Below, piece by piece: positions 33,629 to 42,889 of a DNA stretch of 64,000 nucleotides (position 1 is its first letter; every line of letters begins with the position of its first letter). The stretch is from Cercospora beticola (taxonomy: Eukaryota > Ascomycota > Dothideomycetes > Mycosphaerellales > Mycosphaerellaceae), in the NCBI RefSeq assembly GCF_033473495.1, contig NC_088940.1:1116001-1180000 (forward strand), read 5' to 3'. Below the pieces are notes generated by a model. The model saw only the letters and a list, made by a program, of their open reading frames with translations, had not been told where the DNA came from and searched no databases. A program made the translations under genes and the position numbers.

Positions 33629-34042
33629 ATGAGCAGGTCATATCATAACGACGCCCAGCCAAAATCTTCTGAACCTCACATCACGCCAACCTCGGACCCA
33701 GATCGAAGCTGGCTCTACGTGCGAACCCCATTCTATCGGGACCCATACTGGACTCGGGAAACAATGCCACCCTACCTCCGCATTGACGCCGCGATCCTGG
33801 TCGGGCTGCTCAGGGCTTGGAAACATGCGTCAAATGGATTTTGGTGGGGCATCATGTGCCTTTACTTGGTCTTGGAGGTACTGGATCTGATCAATGCCCG
33901 CCTGTTTGGCAGACCGATATGGGAGGGCTGTGAGATGTGCCGCACCGTCATCAAGGTGTTGCAGTCGGCTTACACTTGGATGTTCGTCAAATGTGTGGAA
34001 GTCTGGCTGTGGTGGAAGCAGCGACAGGAACGAAGTCGATGA
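33629..34042 (+). CDS. Small hypothetical protein with hydrophobic helices
   Basis: ATG at 33629, 137 aa, single exon, about 100 bases after COQ3 on the same strand. The frame is open upstream to 33590 but without an ATG. The N-terminal third is polar and Ser/Pro-rich. The rest holds amphipathic to hydrophobic stretches (IDAAILVGLLRAWKHA, GFWWGIMCLYLVLEVLDLI, MFVKCVEVWLWW) that could span or lie on a membrane, and it ends in a basic tail (KQRQERSR). No family recognised. The high aromatic content and sensible leader favour a real gene. Confidence 0.5.
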   Translation: MSRSYHNDAQPKSSEPHITPTSDPDRSWLYVRTPFYRDPYWTRETMPPYLRIDAAILVGLLRAWKHASNGFWWGIMCLYLVLEVLDLINARLFGRPIWEGCEMCRTVIKVLQSAYTWMFVKCVEVWLWWKQRQERSR

Positions 34043-34533
34043 GAGTTATGTGCCTTGTCTCGTTCTCGGATTGTCTTTCGCAAGCCCGAAGCAGGTCAGA
34101 AACTGTTGAATGACAGGGCTTGAAAGGCGCATGGAGACCATTTCGTCCCCACGAGGAGACATGTTCCAGCCTGGTTGCAATGAAGAATCCCGAGCTTCTC
34201 AGTGGTAGCAGCGTTGGGCACGCATTAGGAAAGACAGGAAACCAGCACTCAACGAGTCGTGTGGTCTTACTTCTGTCCATTGCGGCTAAATACTCTAAAA
34301 TTTCGCAGACACGTTAGAGTGCCAGCGCGCCAGAACAAGCCTTTAAACAGAGCACGTAATATGTCGTCCCACCCATGCCATTTTTTCCATTCCACCCTGC
34401 CTACCAAGTCATCTACAAGGCAGGGTCTAATACGGCCAATGCTATTATCCACCGAACGCCTGCCGCTAGAACGCTATCACAAACATGATCCTGTGACAAG
34501 CAGACCGTCCGCCTGTCATGCTCTCGTACATCC
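34043..34533. other. Convergent 3' intergenic
   Basis: About 490 bases between convergent stops. Nothing recognisable on either strand. Confidence 0.4.
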
Positions 34534-35549
34534 TCAAGCCCCGCCTTTTCCGTTCCTTCCTTTCTTCTGCTCCGGCTCCAGGCCGACCGCGGAATCTGCT
34601 TTCCTCTTGCGACCAGAATCAGACTGAGCTTTCTCCAACAGTGTTGCTGCTGCTTCGCCCTTGCCTTCACCGGACAGCATGTCGTTGAAGGATTCCAGGA
34701 AAGAAGCCTTCTCGTCCCCAGTGATACCAGCTTCTGCTAGCCTCTGTGCCAAAATCGCTTTCAATGTATCCGGATCAATGTCAATCCCGCCTCCTTCTGT
34801 ACCTTCTTCCTCGTCGCTTTCCCATTCTTCTTCTTCCTCTTCCTCTTGCATTTCAGCTGCGTCTGTCGGGGCTTCTTCGGCCTCTTCAGCTTCTTCTTCG
34901 CCATTTTCATCAGGCGCCTCCTCATATGCCGCCTTCGCCATGGCAGCGGGCATTCGCTTGTTCTTTACCACTCCGTCGGCATCTTTAAATCTTTCTCGCC
35001 AATCGGGCAATAACGCGAACGTTTTCGCGCCCTTTACTGTGGGAGCTGTACGACTCTGAGCATCTTGCCGCGCAGATCTGCTGCGAAAAATTACAGGCTG
35101 GGCCTCGCGGGCAATCGGTGCAAGTTTTTGTCTCTTGCTGGAGGGTGTCGATTCGTTATTCCGCTTGCGCTTAGCGCCTGTTCGGGTGGCTTTCGCGACC
35201 TTGCCCGGACGGACATGTGCAGCTCTGGGATCCGCGGCGTCCCAGTATGGATCTTCGCCATATTCGAGGTCTTCTTGGTAGCCATAAAAGTCGAATTCGT
35301 AGCTCTCCATCGCGATCTCAGCTGAAGTGCCCATGTATCCAGGATCGGGGATTGCGTTCTCTGCTAACTCGTCCTGCCATTGTCTCAGCTTTCATTCGAT
35401 AGTGTCATAGGACTGCTACCGAGAGGAGGGCACAAGCGGCAAGTTGCAGTCGGAGGGGAGCGGATACATACTGCCAAGTCGTACTCGTCTTCGACATATA
35501 TCCAATCGTTGTCCATGTCCAGGTAGTCGCCATCGTCGAAGTCGTCCAT
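34534..35549 (-). CDS. Acidic, lysine/glutamate-rich hypothetical protein
   Basis: Two exons: 35549-35472 (26 codons) and 35388-34534, intron 83 bp, giving 310 aa. Exon 1 encodes a strongly acidic start, MDDFDDGDYLDMDNDWIYVE. Exon 2 continues LRQWQDELAENAIPDPGY and a Tyr/Asp/Glu-rich segment. A basic nuclear-localisation-like patch follows (TGAKRKRNN, SSKRQKL), then a conserved-looking FALLPDWRERFKDADG, a long acidic run (MQEEEEEEEWESDEEEG) and a helix ending in KRKADSAVG. It looks like a nuclear or chromatin-associated protein from composition alone. I do not recognise the family. Confidence 0.65.
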
Positions 35550-36151
35550 GGCTGCTCCCTCGCGCGAAAGATGTGGGAGAATGCGATGCTAAGTATGGGT
35601 AGCTGACGCAAATGCAAGCAGAGTCCAGACGCAGTGGCCCATGCGCGCAAACCAAACACGGTGACGCGGGCGGTGCGAGTGTTGGGGTCGTGAGTGCGCG
35701 GGAAGTGAGCTGGAAGTACTGGAGCTGGAGCTGTGAGGTGGACGTGCAGCCTCGAGGGCAACAGCGTCATGCAGGGCACCGCATCATTATTGGCCACGGA
35801 ACATCTCACCTGCGACTGACAATGGAGGCAGAGGCGAGAGCAGAGCGTGCTGGCCGCGGTGCTACGACGTGCTGCTCGCCCAGCTGCAGCAGCGCGTGGA
35901 GATTGTCCCAGACGACCACAACCACATCGTTGTCGCCAGCCTTCCCGCACCAAATATTTAGACAAACGCGTCCCTTGCACGCGCAGGGTTTTGGCCATCC
36001 ATTTGTGGAGGCCCGCAAACACAGAACCGGCCGAGGGTAGCCGACAGCTCGGCTCAAGACCACCATTGCTCTTGACTTCACGCGAGCATGTAAAAGCCTC
36101 TGTTGGCCTCGTGTGCAAAGGTCTGATCGCCTTGCACAATTTTCACACAGT
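35550..36151. promoter_or_regulatory. Divergent promoter of the acidic-protein gene and MCC alpha
   Basis: 600 bases between divergent starts. Open frames here are shadows or chance. No TATA box is obvious. Confidence 0.4.
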
Positions 36152-38287
36152 ATGCGCTCCATCACCAGATCACGCGCCGTCAGGCCGTCGACGACACTGC
36201 CACAGCAAGTGCGGAGATGGCAATCCACATCAACAGAGTCTCCAGAGCCATTGAAGTCGATCCTCATAGCAAATCGTGGTGAAATCGCCCTGCGCGTTGG
36301 TCGGACAGCAGCACAGTACGGCATCAGGACGACAACACTATATACAGATCCAGATCGCCACAGTCAGCACGCGTTGAGCTCTCCTTTCGCTGTCAACCTA
36401 GGCTCCACAGACCAATATCTAAATGGCTCACGAATCATCGAAGTCGCAAAAGAGAACGGCTGTCAAGCCATCCACCCAGGCTACGGCTTTCTGTCTGAAA
36501 ATGCAGACTTTGCCAAAGCATGTACTGATGCCGGCATCAAGTTTATTGGGCCACCTCATAAAGCCATCGAAGCCATGGGCGACAAGTCTCGAAGCAAGGA
36601 GATCATGACCGAAGCTGGCGTTCCCTGTATTCCCGGATACCATGGCACAAATCAGGATCCTAAATTTTTGGAGGCAGAGGCAGACAAGATGGGCTACCCG
36701 GTTCTGATCAAGGCTGTGAAGGGTGGCGGTGGAAAGGGCATGCGCATCGTGATGAAACAGGACGAATTCCAACAACAGCTTGATTCTGCCAAGAGTGAAG
36801 CCAGGTCAAGTTTCGGAGATGATGTGATGCTCGTCGAGAAATACATTACAACACCGCGACACATCGAAGTGCAGGTCTTCGCGGATAGACACGGTAACTG
36901 TGTTGCGCTGGGTGAGCGTGATTGCAGTATTCAACGACGACACCAGAAAGTTTTGGAAGAATCCCCAGCGCCCAACCTGGCCGAAGACATTAGGCAGGAT
37001 CTGTGGGAGAAGGCAAGACAAGCGGCATTGGCGGTCGGCTACGAAGGTGCTGGCACAGTTGAATTCATCTTTGACAACGACAGTGGCGAATTCTTCTTCA
37101 TGGAAATGAACACGAGACTCCAGGTGGAACATCCTGTATCTGAGATGGTTTCCGGACAAGATCTTGTGCGATGGCAAATTCTCGTTGCTGAGGGCGACAA
37201 GCTCCCATTGACTCAGGAAGAAGTTCACGAAAGAATCAAGGCAGGCGGGCATGCGATCGAGGCCCGTATCTATGCCGAAGACCCGAGCATGAACTTCATA
37301 CCTTCGACTGGTAAACTGCTGCACCTACGAACACCGCCGATTACCGAATCCGTCCGAATAGATGCCGGCTTTGTGGAGGGTGATGAAGTGTCGAGTCACT
37401 ACGATCCTATGATCTCTAAGCTCATCGTACATGGTTCGGACAGAAAGGCTGCGCTCCAAAAGATGGTGGCTGCACTCGAAGAGTACGAAGTTGCAGGTCC
37501 TATCACCAATATTGACTTCGTCAAGAAGTGCTGTCAAAGTCCCGACTTCATCGCCGGAGAGGTTGAGACCGGCTACATCCCCAAGCACGCTGATGAGTTG
37601 TTTGCCAAGCGACAAATACCACATGAAGTCTATGCTCAGGCAGCTATCGGTCTATACGAAGCTGAACAATCACATCGCGGGACACCCACCGCCCCTGTAC
37701 AACCTTTGCAAAGCATCGGCTTTGGCTTCGCACCGCAACCACGGGAATTCAAGCTTGTGGAAACATCGTCAGACCCACAAGTTACCAACGAGCCCGTTGC
37801 TGTAAAGGTTCTCAAGACATCCCCAGAGACGTACAATGTCACAGTCAACAACGACTCGTACACTACCACATCACGATACACTCCATATTCCGCAACAGGT
37901 GGTTCACTATCATCATTCTACCCTCACACCCGTCTCTCAACAACGATCATCCGAGACCCCGAAACCAACCAGCTCACCCTCTTCCAACAAGGTTCCCAAT
38001 ACCGCCTTCACCTGGCTATCCCTGCATTCCTACAAGCTGCTCTTGGTATGAAATCAACAGAAAACTCTGTACTCGCACCAATGCCATGCAAAGTACTCAG
38101 AGTCGAAGTCAAAGAGGGCCAGGAAGTCAAGAAGAACCAAGCCTTGGTCATTATTGAAAGTATGAAGATGGAGACTGTGATCAGGAGTCCGCAGGACGGA
38201 AAAGTGAGCAAGGTCGTGCATAAGGCTGGCGATATGTGTAAAGCTGGCACAGCACTTGTCGAATTCGAAGACGCTGGGGAGCAATGA
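36152..38287 (+). CDS. mccA: Methylcrotonoyl-CoA carboxylase, biotin-containing alpha subunit
   Basis: Single exon, 711 aa from the first ATG (36152; the frame is open from 36113). It carboxylates 3-methylcrotonyl-CoA in mitochondrial leucine breakdown together with a beta carboxyltransferase subunit. The N-terminus is a basic presequence (MRSITRSRAVRPSTTLPQQV). The biotin carboxylase part starts at LKSILIANRGEIALRVGRTA, with the ATP-grasp loop KAVKGGGGKGMRIV near residue 190 and FFMEMNTRLQVEHPVSEMV. The C-terminal biotinyl domain holds ESMKMETV with the acceptor Lys at about residue 672. The lack of a carboxyltransferase domain and the length distinguish it from pyruvate and acetyl-CoA carboxylases. 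The beta subunit and isovaleryl-CoA dehydrogenase genes, clustered with it in Aspergillus, are not in this window. Confidence 0.94.
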   Translation: MRSITRSRAVRPSTTLPQQVRRWQSTSTESPEPLKSILIANRGEIALRVGRTAAQYGIRTTTLYTDPDRHSQHALSSPFAVNLGSTDQYLNGSRIIEVAKENGCQAIHPGYGFLSENADFAKACTDAGIKFIGPPHKAIEAMGDKSRSKEIMTEAGVPCIPGYHGTNQDPKFLEAEADKMGYPVLIKAVKGGGGKGMRIVMKQDEFQQQLDSAKSEARSSFGDDVMLVEKYITTPRHIEVQVFADRHGNCVALGERDCSIQRRHQKVLEESPAPNLAEDIRQDLWEKARQAALAVGYEGAGTVEFIFDNDSGEFFFMEMNTRLQVEHPVSEMVSGQDLVRWQILVAEGDKLPLTQEEVHERIKAGGHAIEARIYAEDPSMNFIPSTGKLLHLRTPPITESVRIDAGFVEGDEVSSHYDPMISKLIVHGSDRKAALQKMVAALEEYEVAGPITNIDFVKKCCQSPDFIAGEVETGYIPKHADELFAKRQIPHEVYAQAAIGLYEAEQSHRGTPTAPVQPLQSIGFGFAPQPREFKLVETSSDPQVTNEPVAVKVLKTSPETYNVTVNNDSYTTTSRYTPYSATGGSLSSFYPHTRLSTTIIRDPETNQLTLFQQGSQYRLHLAIPAFLQAALGMKSTENSVLAPMPCKVLRVEVKEGQEVKKNQALVIIESMKMETVIRSPQDGKVSKVVHKAGDMCKAGTALVEFEDAGEQ

Positions 38288-38940
38288 GACGATTGCAAAA
38301 TCAAAAAAGTGGTTATGAAATGTATGTTATAGTATCAACGATTACAGTGAGAATGATCTTACATGTACTTGTGAGGTAGGCGCGTTCAGCGGTCAGACAG
38401 AACGATTTTATGCCAAGAATGATGTTCGACACGATTCATGCATCAAGGTGTCAATCTGACGCACTACCTCTGCCGCCGGAGCATAATCGTCTCTCGATAG
38501 ATCACAAAAGTGCAAAGTAAATCGCGACAGAACGGCATGGTGCCTTCTTCCACGCTCGATACAACAACCGTCCAAGAAGTCTATTGCGAAATGTTTACGT
38601 TGTAGCATGGTTGCGGATACGACACTTGCACCTGAACGACCAGCCGCATACGGGGAAACGAATCATCACATCCGGTCGACTCGAACCCTCTTGTTGCACG
38701 GTTGTGGCACTCTTGTTCAAGGGTATTCAGATCGAATCCTAAAGCAATTTCATGGGGTCAGCGCGTCATTGAAGATGTGCTTGGAGACGTTGTTGACGAC
38801 GGTTTGCATCACCGAGCTGACATTGATGAAAGGGACATTGGGTGTTAGACCATTATATAGCATCTCCCTACGATCCAGATCATTCACACAGAATCTCACT
38901 CCATTTCATCACTCTCCAAACATCAATCACAACCACAATC
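38288..38940. other. MCC alpha 3' region and con-6 promoter
   Basis: 650 bases with no supported gene. A minus frame at 38408-38608 is short and has no family resemblance. The right end carries the TATA element described separately and a CA-rich leader ending at the ATG at 38941. Confidence 0.5.
38854..38859 (+). promoter_or_regulatory. TATA box of the con-6 gene
   Basis: TATATA, 82-87 bases upstream of the start codon, followed by a CA/TC-rich leader. This is the clearest TATA-type promoter in the window and fits a strongly induced developmental gene. Confidence 0.6.
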
Positions 38941-39349
38941 ATGTCTACCGTCGAAGATAAGAGCAACATTGCCTCAGGGCACAAGGCCAACCTCAGCAAC
39001 CCTAGTATGAAGACACACCCCCCCAAATTGATTCGAATACTATTGACACTTGATAGACACCTCTGAGGAATCCAAAGAGAACAGCAGGAAAGAGCTTGAG
39101 CGTCTTGGCGGAGAAGATGCTTTCTACGGCAAGCAGGGAGATGATGCCCCAGGCGCTGGTCTCGGCGGCGACCAGCAGATTCTAGGAGGCCACAAAGCGA
39201 CCTTGAGCAATCCCAGTACGTTCGAATGTGATGCATAATGTTTTATTGATCTTCCATGCTAACGTTGCACAGATACTTCTGAGGAGGCCAAGGAGCACAG
39301 TCGCAAGATTCTTGATGACGCTGGCGAGCAGTATGAGCCTAGGTCTTAG
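38941..39349 (+). CDS. con-6: Conidiation-specific protein 6 (con-6) family, two repeats
   Basis: Three exons: 38941-39004, 39057-39215 and 39273-39349, giving 99 aa. Con-6 proteins are small, hydrophilic and abundant in conidia; their molecular role is not settled. Two copies of the family repeat are visible: SGHKANLSNPNTSEESKENS and GGHKATLSNPNTSEEAKEHS, separated by a Gly/Asp-rich linker. Both introns interrupt the same Asn codon of the repeat (phase 1). The last exon ends in GEQYEPRS if read through; an alternative donor after position 39330 could splice to about 39472 and change the tail. No signal peptide or membrane segment. Confidence 0.88.
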
Positions 39350-39671
39350 ATACCTTAGCATTACGACGAATATGAAGATTATCCATGAATTGGATGTCCT
39401 TTCCGTGTTGATGGTATGTTGATGAGGTCGATGCCAGTCCATTGCTGATCACGTTTCTTCGTTTCACAGACCTGATCGCGCAGGGTCCAGTGACACCAGC
39501 GAGGCGCGTTGATCGTTCGCGTAGTGTGATGTAACCAATGTCTCGATCAACACAAATGTCGTCTCCTTTCCTCCTGCCCTGTTGGTTTTTGCTGTTCGAA
39601 TCTTGACATTCTTGACACCTTTGACCCATTGAACAATTCCTCATTCTCAGCCACAAGTATCCACTGCCAAG

Positions 39672-40339
39672 ATGGTCTTATCAGAACGCAACCCAAACGT
39701 GGACGCAGCATTAGCTCGCGCCGATAATGCAGCAACAGAGCTGATCAAGTCCAACGATGAGAACGCTCACCAAAAGGAGTCCCCCAAATCATCGAAGTCA
39801 GCAAAATCGTCCAAATCCTCCTCTTCACCTCAATCCCAACCCAAGAGCAAAAAAGCCCAACCCAAAGGCCCCACAGCCGCAGACCTCTCCACCATCCACC
39901 TCCCGGGAGAAGAAGACGAAACAGTCCCCATCTACCTCACGGCCGCCGACGTCCGCAAACAAATCAAACAATACCTCTCGCACACCAAAATCGCCAAAAC
40001 AGCTTTCGCGCGCGAACTCACGAACTCATGCCCGAAACCAAAATCGAAGTCCGTCAAATGGATCGTTTCCTCAAAGCTACAGGCCCCAAAGGTGCAGGAC
40101 ATAATCCTGTGTTTTATGCGGGTTATGTATTCTTCGAGAAGAAGCGAATCCGAGACGGGAAGAATATGACGAAGAAGAGGGAGGAGATGGAGAAGATTTG
40201 GAAGAAGAGTGGTGGGGTTCCGAGGAATTCGCCGGGGTATGTTTTCTGTGTGAAGGGCGATAAGCCGTGGATTGACACGTATGGACGGGAGGGGATTTGG
40301 AGTCAGAAGACTGGGAATAGTGTGGTGAAGCAATATTGA
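39672..40339 (+). pseudogene. DUF7726-like gene with an apparent one-base frame break
   Basis: The first frame runs from ATG 39672 and carries a Lys/Ser/Pro-rich nuclear-type N-terminus, then PIYLTAADVRKQIKQYLSHT and KIAKTAFAREL. The homologous continuation (PETKIEVRQMDRFLKATGPK, VFYAGYVFFEKKRIRDGK, KKREEMEKIWKKSGG) is in another frame that begins around 40015-40022 and ends at 40339. Together they form one continuous DUF7726-type domain as found in many ascomycete proteins of unknown role. No intron with correct ends and phase lies between. The simplest reading is a missing single C in a CTCAC context near 40015-40022. It may be a real loss of function or an assembly error. Intact length would be about 222 aa. 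Confidence 0.7.
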
Positions 40340-40602
40340 ATGCGCGGCTTGGATGATTGATGTGCTTTCATGCTATGATGTTTATGAGTTAATGATGTTG
40401 GTAATCGTGTACTATTAGGATTGTTTCTTGTTGGCACTGTATCGCATTCTTCATGATTTGAGACTTGCCTCAATGTGCTGTGAACAAAGTAACTGGAACT
40501 GTACAAAACTGCGGCCAGTAACGATGGACATGCACTCCATTGGGACGCATCTTCCTGCGACTTACCATCCGCAACGCAGCAGCAGCGCTTACTCACAGAA
40601 AC

Positions 40603-41002
40603 ATGTTTCCATTACCAGGTTATGGTGGCTTGAGCCCGATCCCCGCCTATGTGCCTACTCGCATGGGTCAAGGTCGCGCAGAAGACCTAATGGACTTCCG
40701 CATGCATAAGGCACTCGAGTCGCAGTACGGAGTGAATTACGCCAGCGATCCCATGGCGACAGTGGCCTGGCATGGTGGATGGGGCCAAGCAGGTCCGGCT
40801 GTAGCTGATAACTGGCGAAATCAGTGGAGTAAGTACAAACTTCCATATTGAATTGAAGCACTTGGTTCTGTTTCCTATCATGGCTGGACATTGAGCGCTG
40901 TCTTGATCAACATGCTTACTCTTTCGATCTCTTTTAGTGGGAATGCAGAATCCAACGAGCAGGGCCGGTATGAGAGGCATGTATCCGGGAGGCTATTTCT
41001 AA
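40603..41002 (+). CDS. Small Gly/Met/Pro-rich protein, unknown function
   Basis: Two exons: 40603-40828 and 40938-41002, intron 109 bp (GTAAGT..TTTTAG), giving 96 aa. The protein starts MFPLPGYGGLSPIPAYVPTR, has a helical middle (EDLMDFRMHKALESQYGVNY), and ends with a Met/Gly-rich tail (AGMRGMYPGGYF). The splice rescues a frame that would otherwise stop soon after the donor, and both sides have the same composition. No family recognised and no signal peptide. Confidence 0.55.
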
Positions 41003-41220
41003 GGCGCAGAGTAAGTACGTGTGTAGCGTTGACAGGCAAGCAGTGGCACGTTGATAGCGTAGTGTGTTAGTGCGAGTGCAATAAGAAACTTCTCCAGTGA
41101 CTGTGCAACTTCAATCGTTATTTGGGTATTCTGAACTATACATCGTTATCAGCAGTATCTCATAGCTTGCATGCGTTTTAGGCGATGCTTTTTCGCGGGC
41201 CTCGGCAACATATGTCTCCA

Positions 41221-42372
41221 CTACCTACGCTTCTTGGATTTGGTAGTTTTGCCAGTCCAAGCATTCACAAAATCGATCTTCTCCTCGATGCCCAGGCCCA
41301 AAGTTTTGACGCGACCAAGCCGAGCGAGCTGGTCCACAATAACATCAAGCACCTTTTGTTCCGATTCTGTTGGCTCTCCATGCGCTGCAGAGGTTTCTGC
41401 TGCTTTCAAGCTGTCGAAGAAATTAGTGTCATAGCCACTTTGCTGGCGCGGCCGTGCTTCCCTGCTGCCATTCTCGTCTCGCTGTACTTGGGCGATGGTA
41501 AGGGGTAATCCCACGCGCACACGTATGCAGTGAGTCTGCCGAGAGCTGAGTTTCCACAGGAATCGTAAGGCTTCGGTCCAGCCTGGAATCGGCGTTACTA
41601 TGTCCGACGGGGTGTACTTGAGCGACACTGGAAAGATGCTGGTAGCCCGGCCGGCGGACAGGAGCGAAGGAGTCGGGCGTAATATGCCTCGCCCGTTGCT
41701 GGTCGTGCCCTCCGGGAAAACAACGAAAGTCCTGCTAGGATTCTCCGCCATGAGTCGGGACAGCTCGACGCTGCCATCCGAAGATGGGTTCAGAACAAAG
41801 CATGATAGCACAGCAGAGACGAGGGAGACTGCCTTGACTTTGGTCGTTCCCGGAAAGCTTTGTACAAAAATCGGGTCGAAGATGGCAGCCAAGTAGACGA
41901 TATCGATGGGTGATGTGTACGAAGCCGCGATGATCGAGCCGGGAGTCGGAAGCTTGGCTAGAGTTTTCCCCAAGGAGCTGAGTACATGTCAGCTACCAGG
42001 CCCACGTGGCGTGACGTTGGTGCCATGATAGAAGCTCACCCTCGATGTACTCCATCAACTCGGATGTCGACGAACCAGATTCCTGGAACTCCGATAATGC
42101 ACCATAAATTGGCTTTGCGTAGGATACTCCCAGCCGGCGCCCATTGGACAATCAGTAGCCAGACAGCCCAAGCAAATATGAAGAACGGCAGCCTCAAGAA
42201 GAACAGAAACTAAAGTGCAGAAACTTAGTGTTCTCTCGTTCTCGTAGGAGGACAGTTGGTGCTGACAAACCACATGATACGGCGCAATCAGCGGGTTGCT
42301 GGATGGAGGTGCAACCGGAAAGAATGGTGCTATGCCACTGCCTTTGTCTCGATATTGACCATACTTCTCCAT
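41221..42372 (-). CDS. LOA1: LOA1/VPS66-like lysophospholipid acyltransferase
   Basis: Three exons: 42372-42271, 42209-42040 and 41977-41221, giving 342 aa. It belongs to the PlsC-type acyltransferases; yeast Loa1 (Vps66) acylates lysophosphatidic acid and affects lipid droplets. The start MEKYGQYRDKGSGIAPFFPV is followed by a membrane anchor in exon 2 (FLFFLRLPFFIFAWAVWLL). The acyltransferase core has AASYTSPIDIVYLAAIFDP, where HX4D is expected, and FVVFPEGTTSNGRGIL, the acceptor-binding motif. The Asp is present but the motif His position reads as Ser/Tyr. The C-terminus is basic (TGKTTKSKKRR). Both introns fit in frame (phases 0 and 2). Substrate is inferred. Confidence 0.8.
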
Positions 42373-42889
42373 GTTGCTGGGCCTTGAATTCGGGTGGTCG
42401 TGTGTTGCGCGATCGTAGCAGTGTTCGACCAGGCAGTCGGGCGATCAAGATGTCAGGCGCGTGAGGTCGAACATTGAGGAAGGAAAGAAGGCTAAATAAA
42501 GTGCCGAAGTGGTGATGGGGCTGGCTCTTCACATGCGGCGCATGCACTTGGTTCAGCGCCCTAGCGAAGTCCAGATGCCAATGATGCCGCCGTCTGACGG
42601 GAAAGCGAGAACGGGGCGATAGACGTCTCTTTCATGTGACGATTTTGACGAACGCCTGAATTCCTCTGTGACGCACTTGCGGGAGCAGCCGCTCGGAACC
42701 CTGATTCGCGCCTCAGGCAGACTGGCAGACTTTCCGAAACTCTGCCGCGACGACCCATGTTGTGTTTTGGTCCACAGCTTCCCATAACGACCCGTGCGGC
42801 GACATTCGAATCTAATGCAACTTACTTACACAGTTGCCTGACGTACCAGGCGGTCCATCGACCGCGCGTCCCACCCGTTCAATGCGAAG
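42373..42889. promoter_or_regulatory. Divergent promoter of LOA1-like and kinesin-14 genes
   Basis: 517 bases between divergent starts. No gene or obvious TATA box. Confidence 0.4.

Noticed and set aside
38670..38720. tRNA-like T-loop (minus-strand GGTTCGAGTC)
   Set aside because: The flanking bases do not pair into a T stem and no acceptor or anticodon arm could be folded.
40108..40339. G-rich end of the DUF7726-like gene as a sign of foreign DNA
   Set aside because: The same C-to-G shift occurs in core genes such as COQ3 and NOC3, so it is not evidence of transfer.
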